Notes under the pieces: generated by a model
The model's input: the letters and a program-made list of their open reading frames with translations, nothing else
The model's database searches: none
What the model was told of the DNA's origin: nothing
Shown: positions 52,649 to 61,383 of the stretch, piece by piece
How the letters are laid out: each line of letters starts with the position of its first letter
How positions within the stretch are numbered: the stretch's first letter is position 1
Translations under genes and position numbers: made by a program
NCBI GenBank assembly: GCA_016722075.1
Contig: JADKGW010000001.1
Location: 372,001-436,000, forward strand
Direction: 5' to 3'
DNA: 64,000 nucleotides
Source: Candidatus Kouleothrix ribensis
Lineage (GTDB): Bacteria; Chloroflexota; Chloroflexia; Chloroflexales; Roseiflexaceae

Positions 52649-53218
52649 ACTTGCTCCTTCGCACGAAAACCGATTGTCGAGCATAGCCGTAGCGCTGTAC
52701 CCGGCGGATGGCATGCGCAGCCGGAACAGCAGCAGCGAACCCTAGCGGTTACCGGTGTTACTGGGGCAGCCTGGCCGGGCCGCAGGCCCCCACCAGATCG
52801 CCCCAGTGGTGGAATCGAAACCCCACCACTGGCTGGCTAAAAAAAAGCGAAGATCGCTTCGATTGATCGATTACAGGCGGCGCCAGTGGAATATGATTAA
52901 GTATAGCACTGACAACTAAACCGATCAAGAGCATGGGCTAAAAGATGAATAAAGTGTTAACAGGCGTGCAGCGGGTGTACGCATGTGATCGCCAATACGC
53001 GTGGGGGCGCGCCTGAGGCATGCACGCCGGGCGATCGGCACACGGCCACCTATAGCAGCTGGCAGCTGGCAGCCGGCAGGCGGTAGCGCGATCCTCCGCA
53101 CGTCAATGCACACCTCGCGATTGCGTGACCGCGCACCGGTGGTGCAACCTGCAATACCATGTGGGGGTAGGTTTAAGGTAGGGATACCGACGCGATCGAT
53201 CGCGCCGGTATGGGGCCG
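52649..53218. other. Gene-free region between nucleoside hydrolase and amylase genes
   Basis: No coding region is supported. It contains an inverted repeat, CCAGTGGTGG/CCACCACTGG, at about 52803-52832, followed by an AT-rich patch (52890-52970) that probably holds the amylase promoter. A terminator for the nucleoside hydrolase lies at about 52842-52870. Confidence 0.5.
52842..52864 (-). terminator. Likely terminator downstream of the nucleoside hydrolase gene
   Basis: On the minus strand CGAAG-CGAT-CTTCG is followed by CTTTTTTTT. The stem is short (5 bp) but the T8 tract is strong. It would end transcripts coming from 53219. Confidence 0.5.
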
Positions 53219-54235
53219 CTAGCCCGTCGCCAGTCGCTCCATCCGCTCAACAAAAAGCGCAATAAACCGCCCGACATCGAACTCGACCACCGCGCGCACG
53301 TTCGGCCGGCTGCGCACCTGCCGGCCCCACTGCATGGGCCAGACGGCCGCGTTGAAGCCGAGCTGGTCGTGCGTGTCGGGTTCGCGCAGGGTGTCGCCGA
53401 TGTATGAGATCACCGTCTTGCCGGCCGTGAGCTCGCTGCTATACTCGACGGCCACGTGTAGCGCCTGGGTGCGCGCCAGATCGGGCATGAACGCCAGCGC
53501 CAGCGCGACCGGGTCGTTGATCGAGCAGCCCGAGTAGCCGAAGGCCGCCTGGTGGAACTCGATGTAGAAGCGGGTGGCGTCGGCGATGAAGCGCGTGATC
53601 GGCGAGGCTACCCGCAGCATCCGGTCGATATCGGCCTGAGTCAGCAGCACGTCTTTGGTGATATCCCAGGGCAGCAGCGTGATCGGCATGCCGCTCTCGA
53701 GTACCATGTGCGCGGCGTGCGGGTCGACATAAAAGTTGAACTCGGCCAGCGAGGTGGTGTTACCGTCGGCGCGCAGCGCCCCTCCCATGATGATGACCTC
53801 GCGCACATGCTGCGCGATGCGCGGCTCTTTGCGCAGCGCCACCGCCACGTTGGTCAGCGGTGCCACCGCCACCAGCGTCACCTCGCCGGGGCGGGCCATG
53901 ATCTCGCGGATGATCATATCGACGGCGTGCTCGCTGGCCGGCGCGGCAGGCGATTGTGGCAGCCGCGCGTAGCCCAGCCCGCTGTCGCCATGCGTCTCGG
54001 GCGCGGTGAAGGGCGGGCGGATCAGCGGCAGGCCGATCCCGGCATGAACCGGCAGATCGGTGCGCCCGGCGATTGCCAGCACATTCGCGGCGTTACGCAC
54101 CCCGTCCTCGAGCGAGCAGTTGCCGCCCGTCACCGTAACGCCCGCCAGCTCAACTTCGGGCGAGGCGAGGGCCAGCAGAATCGCGAGCGAGTCGTCAATT
54201 CCGGGGTCGGTGTCGAGAATAACACGTAAGGGCAT
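53219..54235 (-). CDS. Nucleoside hydrolase (IUNH family)
   Basis: The 338-residue enzyme splits the N-glycosidic bond of ribonucleosides to free the base for salvage. The calcium-binding signature ILDTDPGIDDSLAILLAL is present, as are VTLVAVAPLTNVAVAL, IIMGGALRADGNTTSLAEFN (ribose-binding), FNFYVDPHAAHMVL and CSINDPVALAL. Size is normal. Its promoter has an extended -10 (TGGTATAAT, minus strand, 54295-54303). An IS element is inserted 32 bp upstream of that box, separating it from the BTAD regulator gene with which it was once adjacent on the same strand. Confidence 0.93.
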   Translation of the reverse strand: MPLRVILDTDPGIDDSLAILLALASPEVELAGVTVTGGNCSLEDGVRNAANVLAIAGRTDLPVHAGIGLPLIRPPFTAPETHGDSGLGYARLPQSPAAPASEHAVDMIIREIMARPGEVTLVAVAPLTNVAVALRKEPRIAQHVREVIIMGGALRADGNTTSLAEFNFYVDPHAAHMVLESGMPITLLPWDITKDVLLTQADIDRMLRVASPITRFIADATRFYIEFHQAAFGYSGCSINDPVALALAFMPDLARTQALHVAVEYSSELTAGKTVISYIGDTLREPDTHDQLGFNAAVWPMQWGRQVRSRPNVRAVVEFDVGRFIALFVERMERLATG

Positions 54236-54294
54236 AGTGGCCTTTACTATCAGGCCCTACAGCTCGGTAGGGCGGCTGCAATGACGAAACCGCG

Positions 54295-54300
54295 ATTATA
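54295..54300 (-). promoter_or_regulatory. Extended -10 element for the nucleoside hydrolase gene
   Basis: TGGTATAAT on the minus strand, 60 bp before the start codon. The TAA of the original BTAD regulator reading frame lies within it (54296-54298). Confidence 0.55.
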
Positions 54301-54323
54301 CCATGTTTTTACCACACCCTGGG

Positions 54324-54331
54324 GGTGAGGG
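54324..54331. repeat. 8-bp target-site duplication, left
   Basis: GGTGAGGG, identical to 55500-55507, directly outside the left inverted repeat of the IS. Confidence 0.85.
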
Positions 54332-55499
54332 CCTCAAAGGGCTTCACTGAATGGGACGATTACAGGTACAGAATCCACACCATCGGCAGCGCTTGCGTGT
54401 AACTACTCAAGCGCTCCTTCCAGGCCACGCCAATCTGGAACAGGCTGTACTTCCAGCTGTGTGCCGCACCATCGTCAACCAGATGACGATAGCCACGCTT
54501 GACCACCCAGCGTCCCACCGCAACCAGCCACAAATACGCAATCATCAGTGGCAGCAACAAGCGTGCAAACCGCTCTCGGTCACGCACGCCACTGTCATCC
54601 AGGTGAAAGCCCCCGCGCTGCCAGTCGCGAAAGACCGTCTCGATCCACATGCGGCGACTGCCAAGCCGATAGGTCTGCCAGCGCGCCGGCAGGTGGGTCA
54701 TCACCGCGTGCACAATCGGCTTGCCCTCGTCATCTTTGGCCCACCAGGCTAGGATATTCACCGGTCCCACCCGTTCCTCAGTCAGATACACGCCATTGAG
54801 CTAGGCAACCGTGTCGCGATTGGGCAGCCAGGTCGAGCGCGCCGTCGCATCGCCGTCTGGGGTGCGTGCGAGCAGCGTGCGTCCAGGCACGCCCAACCGG
54901 CTATCGTGGCCCAGCTCGCGCACCCAGGCAAACAGCTCCTGACTGCGGAACTCACGGTCGCCGTGGATGCTGACCCGCACCCGTTCGGGCAACAGCGCCA
55001 GCACGGAGCGCAGGACTGCCTTGTGGTCAGCCAATCCACTCTGCCCACGATGGGGCAACGCGAGCCAGGCCAAGGGGAGCGAGCGTCGGCGAAAGCCAAT
55101 GCTTACCACCAGAATGGTATGGGTATCGCGCAGAAGGATGCGATCGATCTGCAGTTGCACGTTCTGCCCTTTCAAGCCGTGCAGTGCCCGTTTGGCAAGC
55201 GGCTGATAGTGGTCTTCCTGGGTGATGCGTTCGTTATCGAGCAAGCGCCGAATGCGTTGTTCTTGGGCGGCTTGGGTGGTGTCCAGTGGCATCGCACGGG
55301 CGATTTTCCCAATTTGGGCCGAGACGCTTTGGCTGGAGAGCGCATTCGGCAGCTGCGTGGTCAACTGTTGGGACGTGGAATCATAGAGCGGTGCGGTGGG
55401 CACGGATTCCTCCTTTGGCTGATCAGGTCTTGGCACGCGTGATCATACCAAACGATGGCGTCCTGTCCACCTGCATTTGTCAAGTGAAACCCTTTGAGG
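54332..55499 (-). mobile_element. 1168-bp IS4-like insertion sequence with 8-bp target duplication
   Basis: Terminal inverted repeats are CCTCAAAGGGCTTCACT on the left and, in reverse, CCTCAAAGGGTTTCACT on the right (one mismatch in 17). They are flanked by GGTGAGGG on both sides. The element holds one transposase gene, interrupted by a stop codon. It is unrelated in sequence to the other IS in this window. Its insertion rewrote the last codons of the BTAD regulator. Confidence 0.9.
54360..55436 (-). pseudogene. IS4-like DDE transposase interrupted by one in-frame TAG
   Basis: Two open segments in the same frame, 54801-55436 and 54360-54800, are separated only by TAG at 54801-54803. The first half has LQIDRILLRDTHTILVVSIG (first Asp region), SLPLAWLALPHRG and VSIHGDREFRSQEL (second Asp). 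The second half has RMWIETVFRDWQRGGFHLDD (catalytic Glu). With the stop read as an amino acid the protein would be about 358 residues, a normal size. A single nonsense mutation or a base-call error explains it best. Confidence 0.85.
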
Positions 55500-58438
55500 G
55501 GTGAGGGCTCCAGTGCCAGGTGTATTGCCTGTGCCGGAGTGAGCACGTGGCCTGTGGCCCAGGCGGCGGCACATGCGGTTTCACCCAGCGCCAGGCGGCA
55601 TGCCGATATAATCTGATCATGGCTGGTCTGCCGGCTTGGCATCAGCGTGGCGCCGATCTGATGACGCATGGCCGCGGCCGCACCGAGCAGCAGCACCCCG
55701 CGCGCAGGCTCGCCCAGCTGGGCAAGCAGTTGAGCGATGCTATCGAGCACCAGGGCATTATGGAAGGCATGCTCGCTGTCGCGCCAGAGACTCAGGCACC
55801 GCCGGTAATAGCCGAGCGCACCGGCAACATCGCCCGACAGATGGGCGATGTCGCCGAATAGAATATAGTCCTCGCCAATACCGAGCTGGTGGCCGATCGA
55901 TTGATGCAGCGCCAGCGCTTCCTCGCCCAGCTGCCGCGCCCGCAGCAGGTCGCCCTGGGCGATGCGGATCTTTGCCTGCACGCGCAAGGCCTCGGCCATA
56001 TTTTCAGGGTCGGGGCAATCGCGATTTATGCGTAACGTTTCCTCGATCATCGCTTGCGCCTGTTCGCAGCACCCCTGCGACAGGTGGAGATCCGCCAGTC
56101 GCAGCAGCGAGTATCTGACCACATTGGGATCCTGGGCCTGCTGCGCCGCTGCGACTGACTCCTCTAGATAGCCTTGAGCGGCGCGCAATTGGCCCTGCTG
56201 GAAGCGTGCATAGCCAAGGTTGCCGACCGCCACCTGGATGAGGCGCGGATCGTCGAGGCGGCGCCCGATCTCCAGCGAGGCTTCCAGCCACTGACACGCG
56301 CGCGGGTAATTGTTCAAGCCGATCGCCAGCACGCCGGCGGCCCGCAGAGCATTCGCCTGTAGCTCGAGCGGCACGTGTGCCTGATAGGCCAGCGCTGTCT
56401 CTAGCTGACTGAGCCCCTCTTGCAAGAAGCCCGACATCCAATGGATGCGCCAGACGCCCAGCGCGAGATGAAACATGGCCTCATAGGCGCGGCTCTTCAC
56501 TGCCCAGCAGAAGGCCGCGCGCACATTGCCCTGCTCGGCTGCAGCACGCGCGCGCCAGCGCGGCGCCTCGGCACGCAGCTGCTCAATATACATGGCCTGC
56601 GCGAGGCCCACAAAATACTCGGCGTGCCGCTGGCGGACGGCCGCGGCCTGGCCTGCTGCCGTAAGTTGCTCCAGCGCAAACTCGCGGATGGTCTCCAGCA
56701 GCTGAAAGCGGCTCTCATCGGCAACGGTTGTCTGCTGCAGCAGGCTGGCCCGATGTAACGATTCCAGAAGCGCTAGCGCCGAATCCGCATCATCCAGCAC
56801 GGCCTGCGCGGCCTCGGCGGTGCAGCCGCCCACAAAGACGCCAAGTTGTGCAAAGGCGTGCTGCTCGGCGCGGTTCAGCAAATCGTAGCTCCACCGTATG
56901 GCATTGCGCAGCGTCTGGTGGCGCGCCGGCAGATCGCGCGGGCCATGCGCCAGTGTCTGCAATGGCCGCTCGAGCTGGTGCAATAGCTCGGGTGGTGCGA
57001 GCGAGCGCGCACGGACGGCGATCAATTCGATTGCCAGGGGTAGGCCATCCAGCCGCGCGCAAATGCTCGCATAGATCAGGGTGCTATCAGCGTTGATCGC
57101 CGGGCTGGCGCCGGTTGCCTGGGCGCGCTGAATGAAGAGCTGCACGGCTTCGGCATCAGCCATCGGCCCAAGCAGAAACTGCTGCTCGCAGCGAATAGCA
57201 AGCGGCGTACGGCTGGTCGTCAGCACCGTCAGCGCAGGGCTTGCGGCCAGCAGCTCGGCGACCAGCAGCCCAGCTTCGACGACATGCTCGAAGTTATCGA
57301 GGAGCAACAGCAGGTGTTTTGGGCGCAAATGCTCGCACAGCGTCGCACCCATGCTTTGCCCAGGGCGCTCTTTCACGCCAAGCACACGCGCGATGGCATC
57401 GGCCACGAAGGCAGCGTCGCGCAGCGGGGACAGCTCGACCACATATACGCCATCTTCATAATCGTAGCGCAACTGCTGCGCCACCTCGATCGCCAGGCGG
57501 GTCTTGCCGATACCGCCTGGCCCGGTGATCGTCAGAGCCCGCCCTCGCATATCCTGGAGACGCGTGCAGATATCCAGCAATTCTGTGGCACGACCCACCA
57601 GCGATGTGGGCGCAACCGGCACGATAAATAGTGGTGTTGGCGGCTGTAGGCCCGCCGTATCGCCGCGGCGGATCTGGTTGAACAGGTTGGTGGTCGCCTC
57701 CTCCGGCTCGGCCACCAGCTCGCATGCCAGCAGGCTGTGGAGCTGTTTGTACTGCGCCAGCGCTGCCATCACCTCGCCATTCAAGGCCAACAGGCGCATA
57801 AGCATGCGCCAATTCGTCTCCAGCAGCGGGTCTAGCGCGACCAGCCGCTGCGCATAGGCGATCGCCTCCTGGTAAGCGCCGCACCAGAGCGCGCGCTCAA
57901 GCAGCCGCTCAAGGGCGCTGAGCGCCCGCTGGAGCAGGTATTCGCGTTGGAAGGTGGCCCACTCTTGAAAGAGCACGCTGTTGGGGATGTCAAAATCGGC
58001 CAGGAAATCGCCGCGATAGAGATCGAGTGCCCGCCGCAGCCGCTCGGCGCACTGCGCGCATGTTCGCCAACTCTGGTGCGCGTGCTTGTCTGCATCGCGC
58101 AGGAGCGCTAAGAATTCCGCTATATCTACCGTCACCGCCGCACCCGCGTCGAACTGTATGCGGTGAGGATCAACCTTTAGCAGCGGCCCGGCCGCCGCCG
58201 GATCGCCCAGGAGCTTGCGTAGGATCATCAGCGCCTGGCTCAAGCTGCCGCGCGCTGCCTGCTCGGGCTGATTCGGCCAGAGCAACGCCGCCAGTTGCTC
58301 GCGAGAGTGTGGGCGATGCGACTCCACGGCCAGAAATGCCAGGAGCGCGCGCACCTTGGGATATGCAAACCCGCTCACCGGCTCGTCGCCAATTGTGATA
58401 TCGAGCGGGCCAAGCAGGCGAATCGTCGTTAGGGGCAT
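55361..58438 (-). CDS. BTAD/AfsR-SARP-type transcriptional regulator with NB-ARC and TPR, C-terminus altered by IS
   Basis: The 1025-residue protein has an N-terminal winged helix (IRLLGPLDITIGDEPVSGFA, then KVRALLAFLAV), a bacterial transcriptional activation domain (about 100-250), an NB-ARC/STAND ATPase with Walker A TGPGGIGKTRLA and Walker B LLLLLDNFEHV, and TPR-like repeats over the last 400 residues. Such proteins activate secondary metabolism or stress genes. The last 35 residues are encoded by the IS: the original frame ended about 8 codons after EPSP (PGCGKNMV then TAA at 54296). The core is complete, so it is probably functional. It is divergent from the delta-60 gene at 58778. Confidence 0.9.
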   Translation of the reverse strand: MPLTTIRLLGPLDITIGDEPVSGFAYPKVRALLAFLAVESHRPHSREQLAALLWPNQPEQAARGSLSQALMILRKLLGDPAAAGPLLKVDPHRIQFDAGAAVTVDIAEFLALLRDADKHAHQSWRTCAQCAERLRRALDLYRGDFLADFDIPNSVLFQEWATFQREYLLQRALSALERLLERALWCGAYQEAIAYAQRLVALDPLLETNWRMLMRLLALNGEVMAALAQYKQLHSLLACELVAEPEEATTNLFNQIRRGDTAGLQPPTPLFIVPVAPTSLVGRATELLDICTRLQDMRGRALTITGPGGIGKTRLAIEVAQQLRYDYEDGVYVVELSPLRDAAFVADAIARVLGVKERPGQSMGATLCEHLRPKHLLLLLDNFEHVVEAGLLVAELLAASPALTVLTTSRTPLAIRCEQQFLLGPMADAEAVQLFIQRAQATGASPAINADSTLIYASICARLDGLPLAIELIAVRARSLAPPELLHQLERPLQTLAHGPRDLPARHQTLRNAIRWSYDLLNRAEQHAFAQLGVFVGGCTAEAAQAVLDDADSALALLESLHRASLLQQTTVADESRFQLLETIREFALEQLTAAGQAAAVRQRHAEYFVGLAQAMYIEQLRAEAPRWRARAAAEQGNVRAAFCWAVKSRAYEAMFHLALGVWRIHWMSGFLQEGLSQLETALAYQAHVPLELQANALRAAGVLAIGLNNYPRACQWLEASLEIGRRLDDPRLIQVAVGNLGYARFQQGQLRAAQGYLEESVAAAQQAQDPNVVRYSLLRLADLHLSQGCCEQAQAMIEETLRINRDCPDPENMAEALRVQAKIRIAQGDLLRARQLGEEALALHQSIGHQLGIGEDYILFGDIAHLSGDVAGALGYYRRCLSLWRDSEHAFHNALVLDSIAQLLAQLGEPARGVLLLGAAAAMRHQIGATLMPSRQTSHDQIISACRLALGETACAAAWATGHVLTPAQAIHLALEPSPLKGFHLTNAGGQDAIVWYDHACQDLISQRRNPCPPHRSMIPRPNS
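55500..55507. repeat. 8-bp target-site duplication, right
   Basis: GGTGAGGG, identical to 54324-54331. Confidence 0.85.
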
Positions 58439-58777
58439 TCTAGACTCCTCCCTCTGCCTAAGGGGCGTTTAGCCGGAGCGTAGCAAGAGCTTCTCTTACC
58501 GATATCGAAGAGTTTTCGGTGGCGCAGGCTAGTTCGACAATCGATCGGCGATATCGGTGACCTTTGAGATTGACTTGAGAGCTCCTTGAGACTTCACTTC
58601 TATACTGGTAGTTACGACCGGTATCGGTGCTGTTGATCTATATAGCGATCCCACATGAGTTGTAAAAAACAGTGGGCCAGGGCAGGGCGCAGCCCCCAAA
58701 GAACAATCCGCTTCTACTTTTATAAACCCAATAGGATCGCTATAGCATAAGCACGCAGTAGTAAAGGAGCTCTTCAG
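58439..58777. other. Divergent control region, BTAD regulator and delta-60 gene
   Basis: No gene is supported. The middle part is AT-rich, with TATACT near 58603-58608 and TATAGC-type boxes near 58741. GATATCG recurs at 58501 and 58549 and CCGGTATCGG at 58618, possible operator sequences. GTAAAGGAGC lies before the GTG at 58778. Confidence 0.45.
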
Positions 58778-61291
58778 GTGCATAAATCCATTACCATAGC
58801 AGCCGTCTTTCTGTTAGCCGTTGTGGGTAGCATTGCCGGGCCGATCCAGGCCGCCGCTGGTGATCTCGACCACTCATTCGGCGGCTATGGCGCCGATGGG
58901 CGCGTGACGAGCGCGGCGTTCCCCGGCACGTCGATCTTCGCCGCGGTGGCCCAGCCAGGCGATAAGCTAGCTGGGGTAGCCGCGCCCGCTGATAAACTGA
59001 TCGCGGTTGGCACAAATGGGCCGGATTTTGTCGTTGCGCGCTACCTGGCCGATGGCGCGCTTGACCCTACCTTCGGCACGATGGGTGTTACGCTGGTGGA
59101 TTTCAACAGCAAGATCGATAGCGCCAGCGCCGTGATGCTCACCGCCGATGATATGATCGTCGTGGCCGGGACGACGGGCTTTGAAGATGACAACAGCGAC
59201 TTTGCCATCGCACGCCTGACGGCCGATGGCGCGCTCGACCCCACCTTTAGCCAGGATGGCAAGACCACAGTCGATTTTTTCGGCGGGCGCGATCGGGCGA
59301 GGGCAATCCTGGCCCGGGGCACAGGGCTCCTGATTGCCGGCGCGGCCGAAGCCAAAGGTATTCTGCCAACCGGCTGCACGACTGCGTGCCACGATACCTT
59401 TGGCTTCGCTGAGCTGCTGGACGATGGTAGCCTGAATCAGGCCTTTGGCAACCAGGGGCATGCCTCAATCGGGTTTATCGGCAGCGCGGTGCCGCTTGCA
59501 CTGCTCGCAGCGCCTGCGGATGGGTTCTACGCGGCAGGGCTGCTCAGCGAGGACACCAGCTCCGGGTATGTGATTGCGCGTATTACCCCGCAAGGGGGGC
59601 TCGACCCCGCCTTCAACAGCAAGGGCTACCGTACCGGTACCGCCCCCAACCGCATCACTACCCTGGCCCAGATGCCCGATGCTACGATTATCGCGGCGGG
59701 CAACCTCGATACTGGCTTTGGCCTGTTGCGCCTGAATGCCGACGGCAGCTTGTTGCCTGGCTGGGGCACCGGCGACCTGGCCACGGTTGACGTGGGAGCC
59801 CGCGCAGCGCCACTGGCACTGTTGCCCTTTCACGACGGCACGCTGGCGGTTGCCGGTGTCAGTGACAAGCATCTGGTGCTGGCTCAGGTGAATGAGCAGG
59901 GCCAGACGGTGCCGGACAGTATGAGTCTAACTGATCTGGGCGGCGCAGGCGTGGGCCTGGTGCGCGTACACGGGCTGGCGCTGGTGCCCGATGTACGGCT
60001 ACGGTTGATCGGCAGCATTCAGGAGGGCAATATCGCGCGCCTGGTGGTAGCGCACCATTTTCTGGATGGCTCGGCCGATAACGGCGGGCGGCAGAGCACC
60101 GATTTCGGCATTGATCCTGCCCAGCGGCCAAACGACGATCTGGCGCAGGCAGCGCTATTTCAGCCCGATGGCAAGCTGGTGGTTGCCGGCATCACGATCC
60201 CCTTTCAGCAGCAACAGTCTGCCAGCGCCGCGATCGCACGCTACACTGTTGCGGGGGCGCTCGACCAATCATTCGGCGAAGGTGGACTGCTGCTGCTCCC
60301 CTTGCTTACGCGCGGCGCCACTGCTATCGCGTTCCAACCCGACGGCAAGATCGTTGTGGTAGGCGCCGATTTCAGCGTGGTGCGGCTCAACCCAGACGGC
60401 AGCCTGGACATGAGCTTCAACGGCACTGGATCTGCGAATGTGGGCATCCGCGCGAATGCAGAGAGCATTGTGCTCCAGCCGGATGGCAAGCTGGTGGTTG
60501 GCGGCGGCACCAATACCGCCTTTGTTGCGGCGCGCTTCACTGCTTCCGGGGTGCTCGACAAAACCTTCGGCCAGGCGGGGATTGTGCAGACCAGCATCGG
60601 GCCGCGATCGACGGGCTACGATCTCGCGCTGCAGCCCGACGGCAAGATCATCGCCGCCGGCGTGACAGAGATCAGCGCAGAGGACAATGACATTGCGCTG
60701 CTGCGCTATAACTACGACGGCAGCCTGGATGCCAGCTTCGATGGCGACGGTATACTCACCACCGATTTTGGCGGCCTTGAACTCGCCTTCTCCGTAGCAA
60801 TCCAGCCGGATGGGAGCATTCTAGTTGGCGGCACAGCTGCAAATAAAGGCGCAGCCTTTGCACGCTATCGCCCGAACGGTGCGCTCGATCCATCCTTCGA
60901 CGGCGACGGCAAGTTGATACTCCAGATCATCGGCGGCGATGTAAGCCGCGCGCTGGCGGTGTCGCCGGCTGGGATAACGGCGACGCTCTGCGGCGAAGCC
61001 AGACCGCCGCGGATCAGCGGGGTGGTGGTACGCCTTACGCTCGACGGCAAGCTCGACCCTAGCTTTAACGGCAATGGGCAGCGCGCATTTCGCTTCGCCG
61101 GAGCCGACTGCCCGCTGGGACTGGCCAGCGCGCCGGGCCGCATCGCAGCGGTCGGCTTCGCGCGCCACTTCACGCATCTCTTCGACAACGTCGATGATCT
61201 ATCGGAGGATTTTGCGGTGATGATGTTCGCCCAGCCGACCGGCGAGATGCCCGGTGGGCAGTACAGATATCTGCCGCTGGCGCAGACTTGA
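58778..61291 (+). CDS. Secreted delta-60 repeat protein
   Basis: The 837-residue protein has a signal peptide (ITIAAVFLLAVVGSIAGPIQ, cleavage near QAAAG) and many delta-60 repeats of about 50-55 residues, for example ALQPDGKIIAAGVTEISAED, LRYNYDGSLDASFDGDGILT and VVRLNPDGSLDMSFNGTG. These repeats form a beta-propeller-like fold of unknown function, found in surface proteins. Degenerate copies fill the N-terminal half. The C-terminus (MPGGQYRYLPLAQT) has no anchor. GTG 58778 follows AAAGGAGC. Divergence from the BTAD regulator suggests it is a target of that regulator, which is inference. Confidence 0.88.
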   Translation: MHKSITIAAVFLLAVVGSIAGPIQAAAGDLDHSFGGYGADGRVTSAAFPGTSIFAAVAQPGDKLAGVAAPADKLIAVGTNGPDFVVARYLADGALDPTFGTMGVTLVDFNSKIDSASAVMLTADDMIVVAGTTGFEDDNSDFAIARLTADGALDPTFSQDGKTTVDFFGGRDRARAILARGTGLLIAGAAEAKGILPTGCTTACHDTFGFAELLDDGSLNQAFGNQGHASIGFIGSAVPLALLAAPADGFYAAGLLSEDTSSGYVIARITPQGGLDPAFNSKGYRTGTAPNRITTLAQMPDATIIAAGNLDTGFGLLRLNADGSLLPGWGTGDLATVDVGARAAPLALLPFHDGTLAVAGVSDKHLVLAQVNEQGQTVPDSMSLTDLGGAGVGLVRVHGLALVPDVRLRLIGSIQEGNIARLVVAHHFLDGSADNGGRQSTDFGIDPAQRPNDDLAQAALFQPDGKLVVAGITIPFQQQQSASAAIARYTVAGALDQSFGEGGLLLLPLLTRGATAIAFQPDGKIVVVGADFSVVRLNPDGSLDMSFNGTGSANVGIRANAESIVLQPDGKLVVGGGTNTAFVAARFTASGVLDKTFGQAGIVQTSIGPRSTGYDLALQPDGKIIAAGVTEISAEDNDIALLRYNYDGSLDASFDGDGILTTDFGGLELAFSVAIQPDGSILVGGTAANKGAAFARYRPNGALDPSFDGDGKLILQIIGGDVSRALAVSPAGITATLCGEARPPRISGVVVRLTLDGKLDPSFNGNGQRAFRFAGADCPLGLASAPGRIAAVGFARHFTHLFDNVDDLSEDFAVMMFAQPTGEMPGGQYRYLPLAQT

Positions 61292-61360
61292 GCAGTCGCG
61301 CATACCGCATCGACAAAATAGCAAACCTAATTAAATTGTAGCGTGGCAGGGGTTTTCCAT

Positions 61361-61383
61361 GGGGGCTGCACCCCCATGGCCCC
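61361..61383. repeat. Left copy of 23-bp direct repeat flanking the intact IS
   Basis: This 23-bp sequence is identical to 62814-62836. With the preceding CCAT it contains the palindrome CCATGGGGG/CCCCCATGG, the stem of a terminator downstream of the delta-60 gene. Confidence 0.9.
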
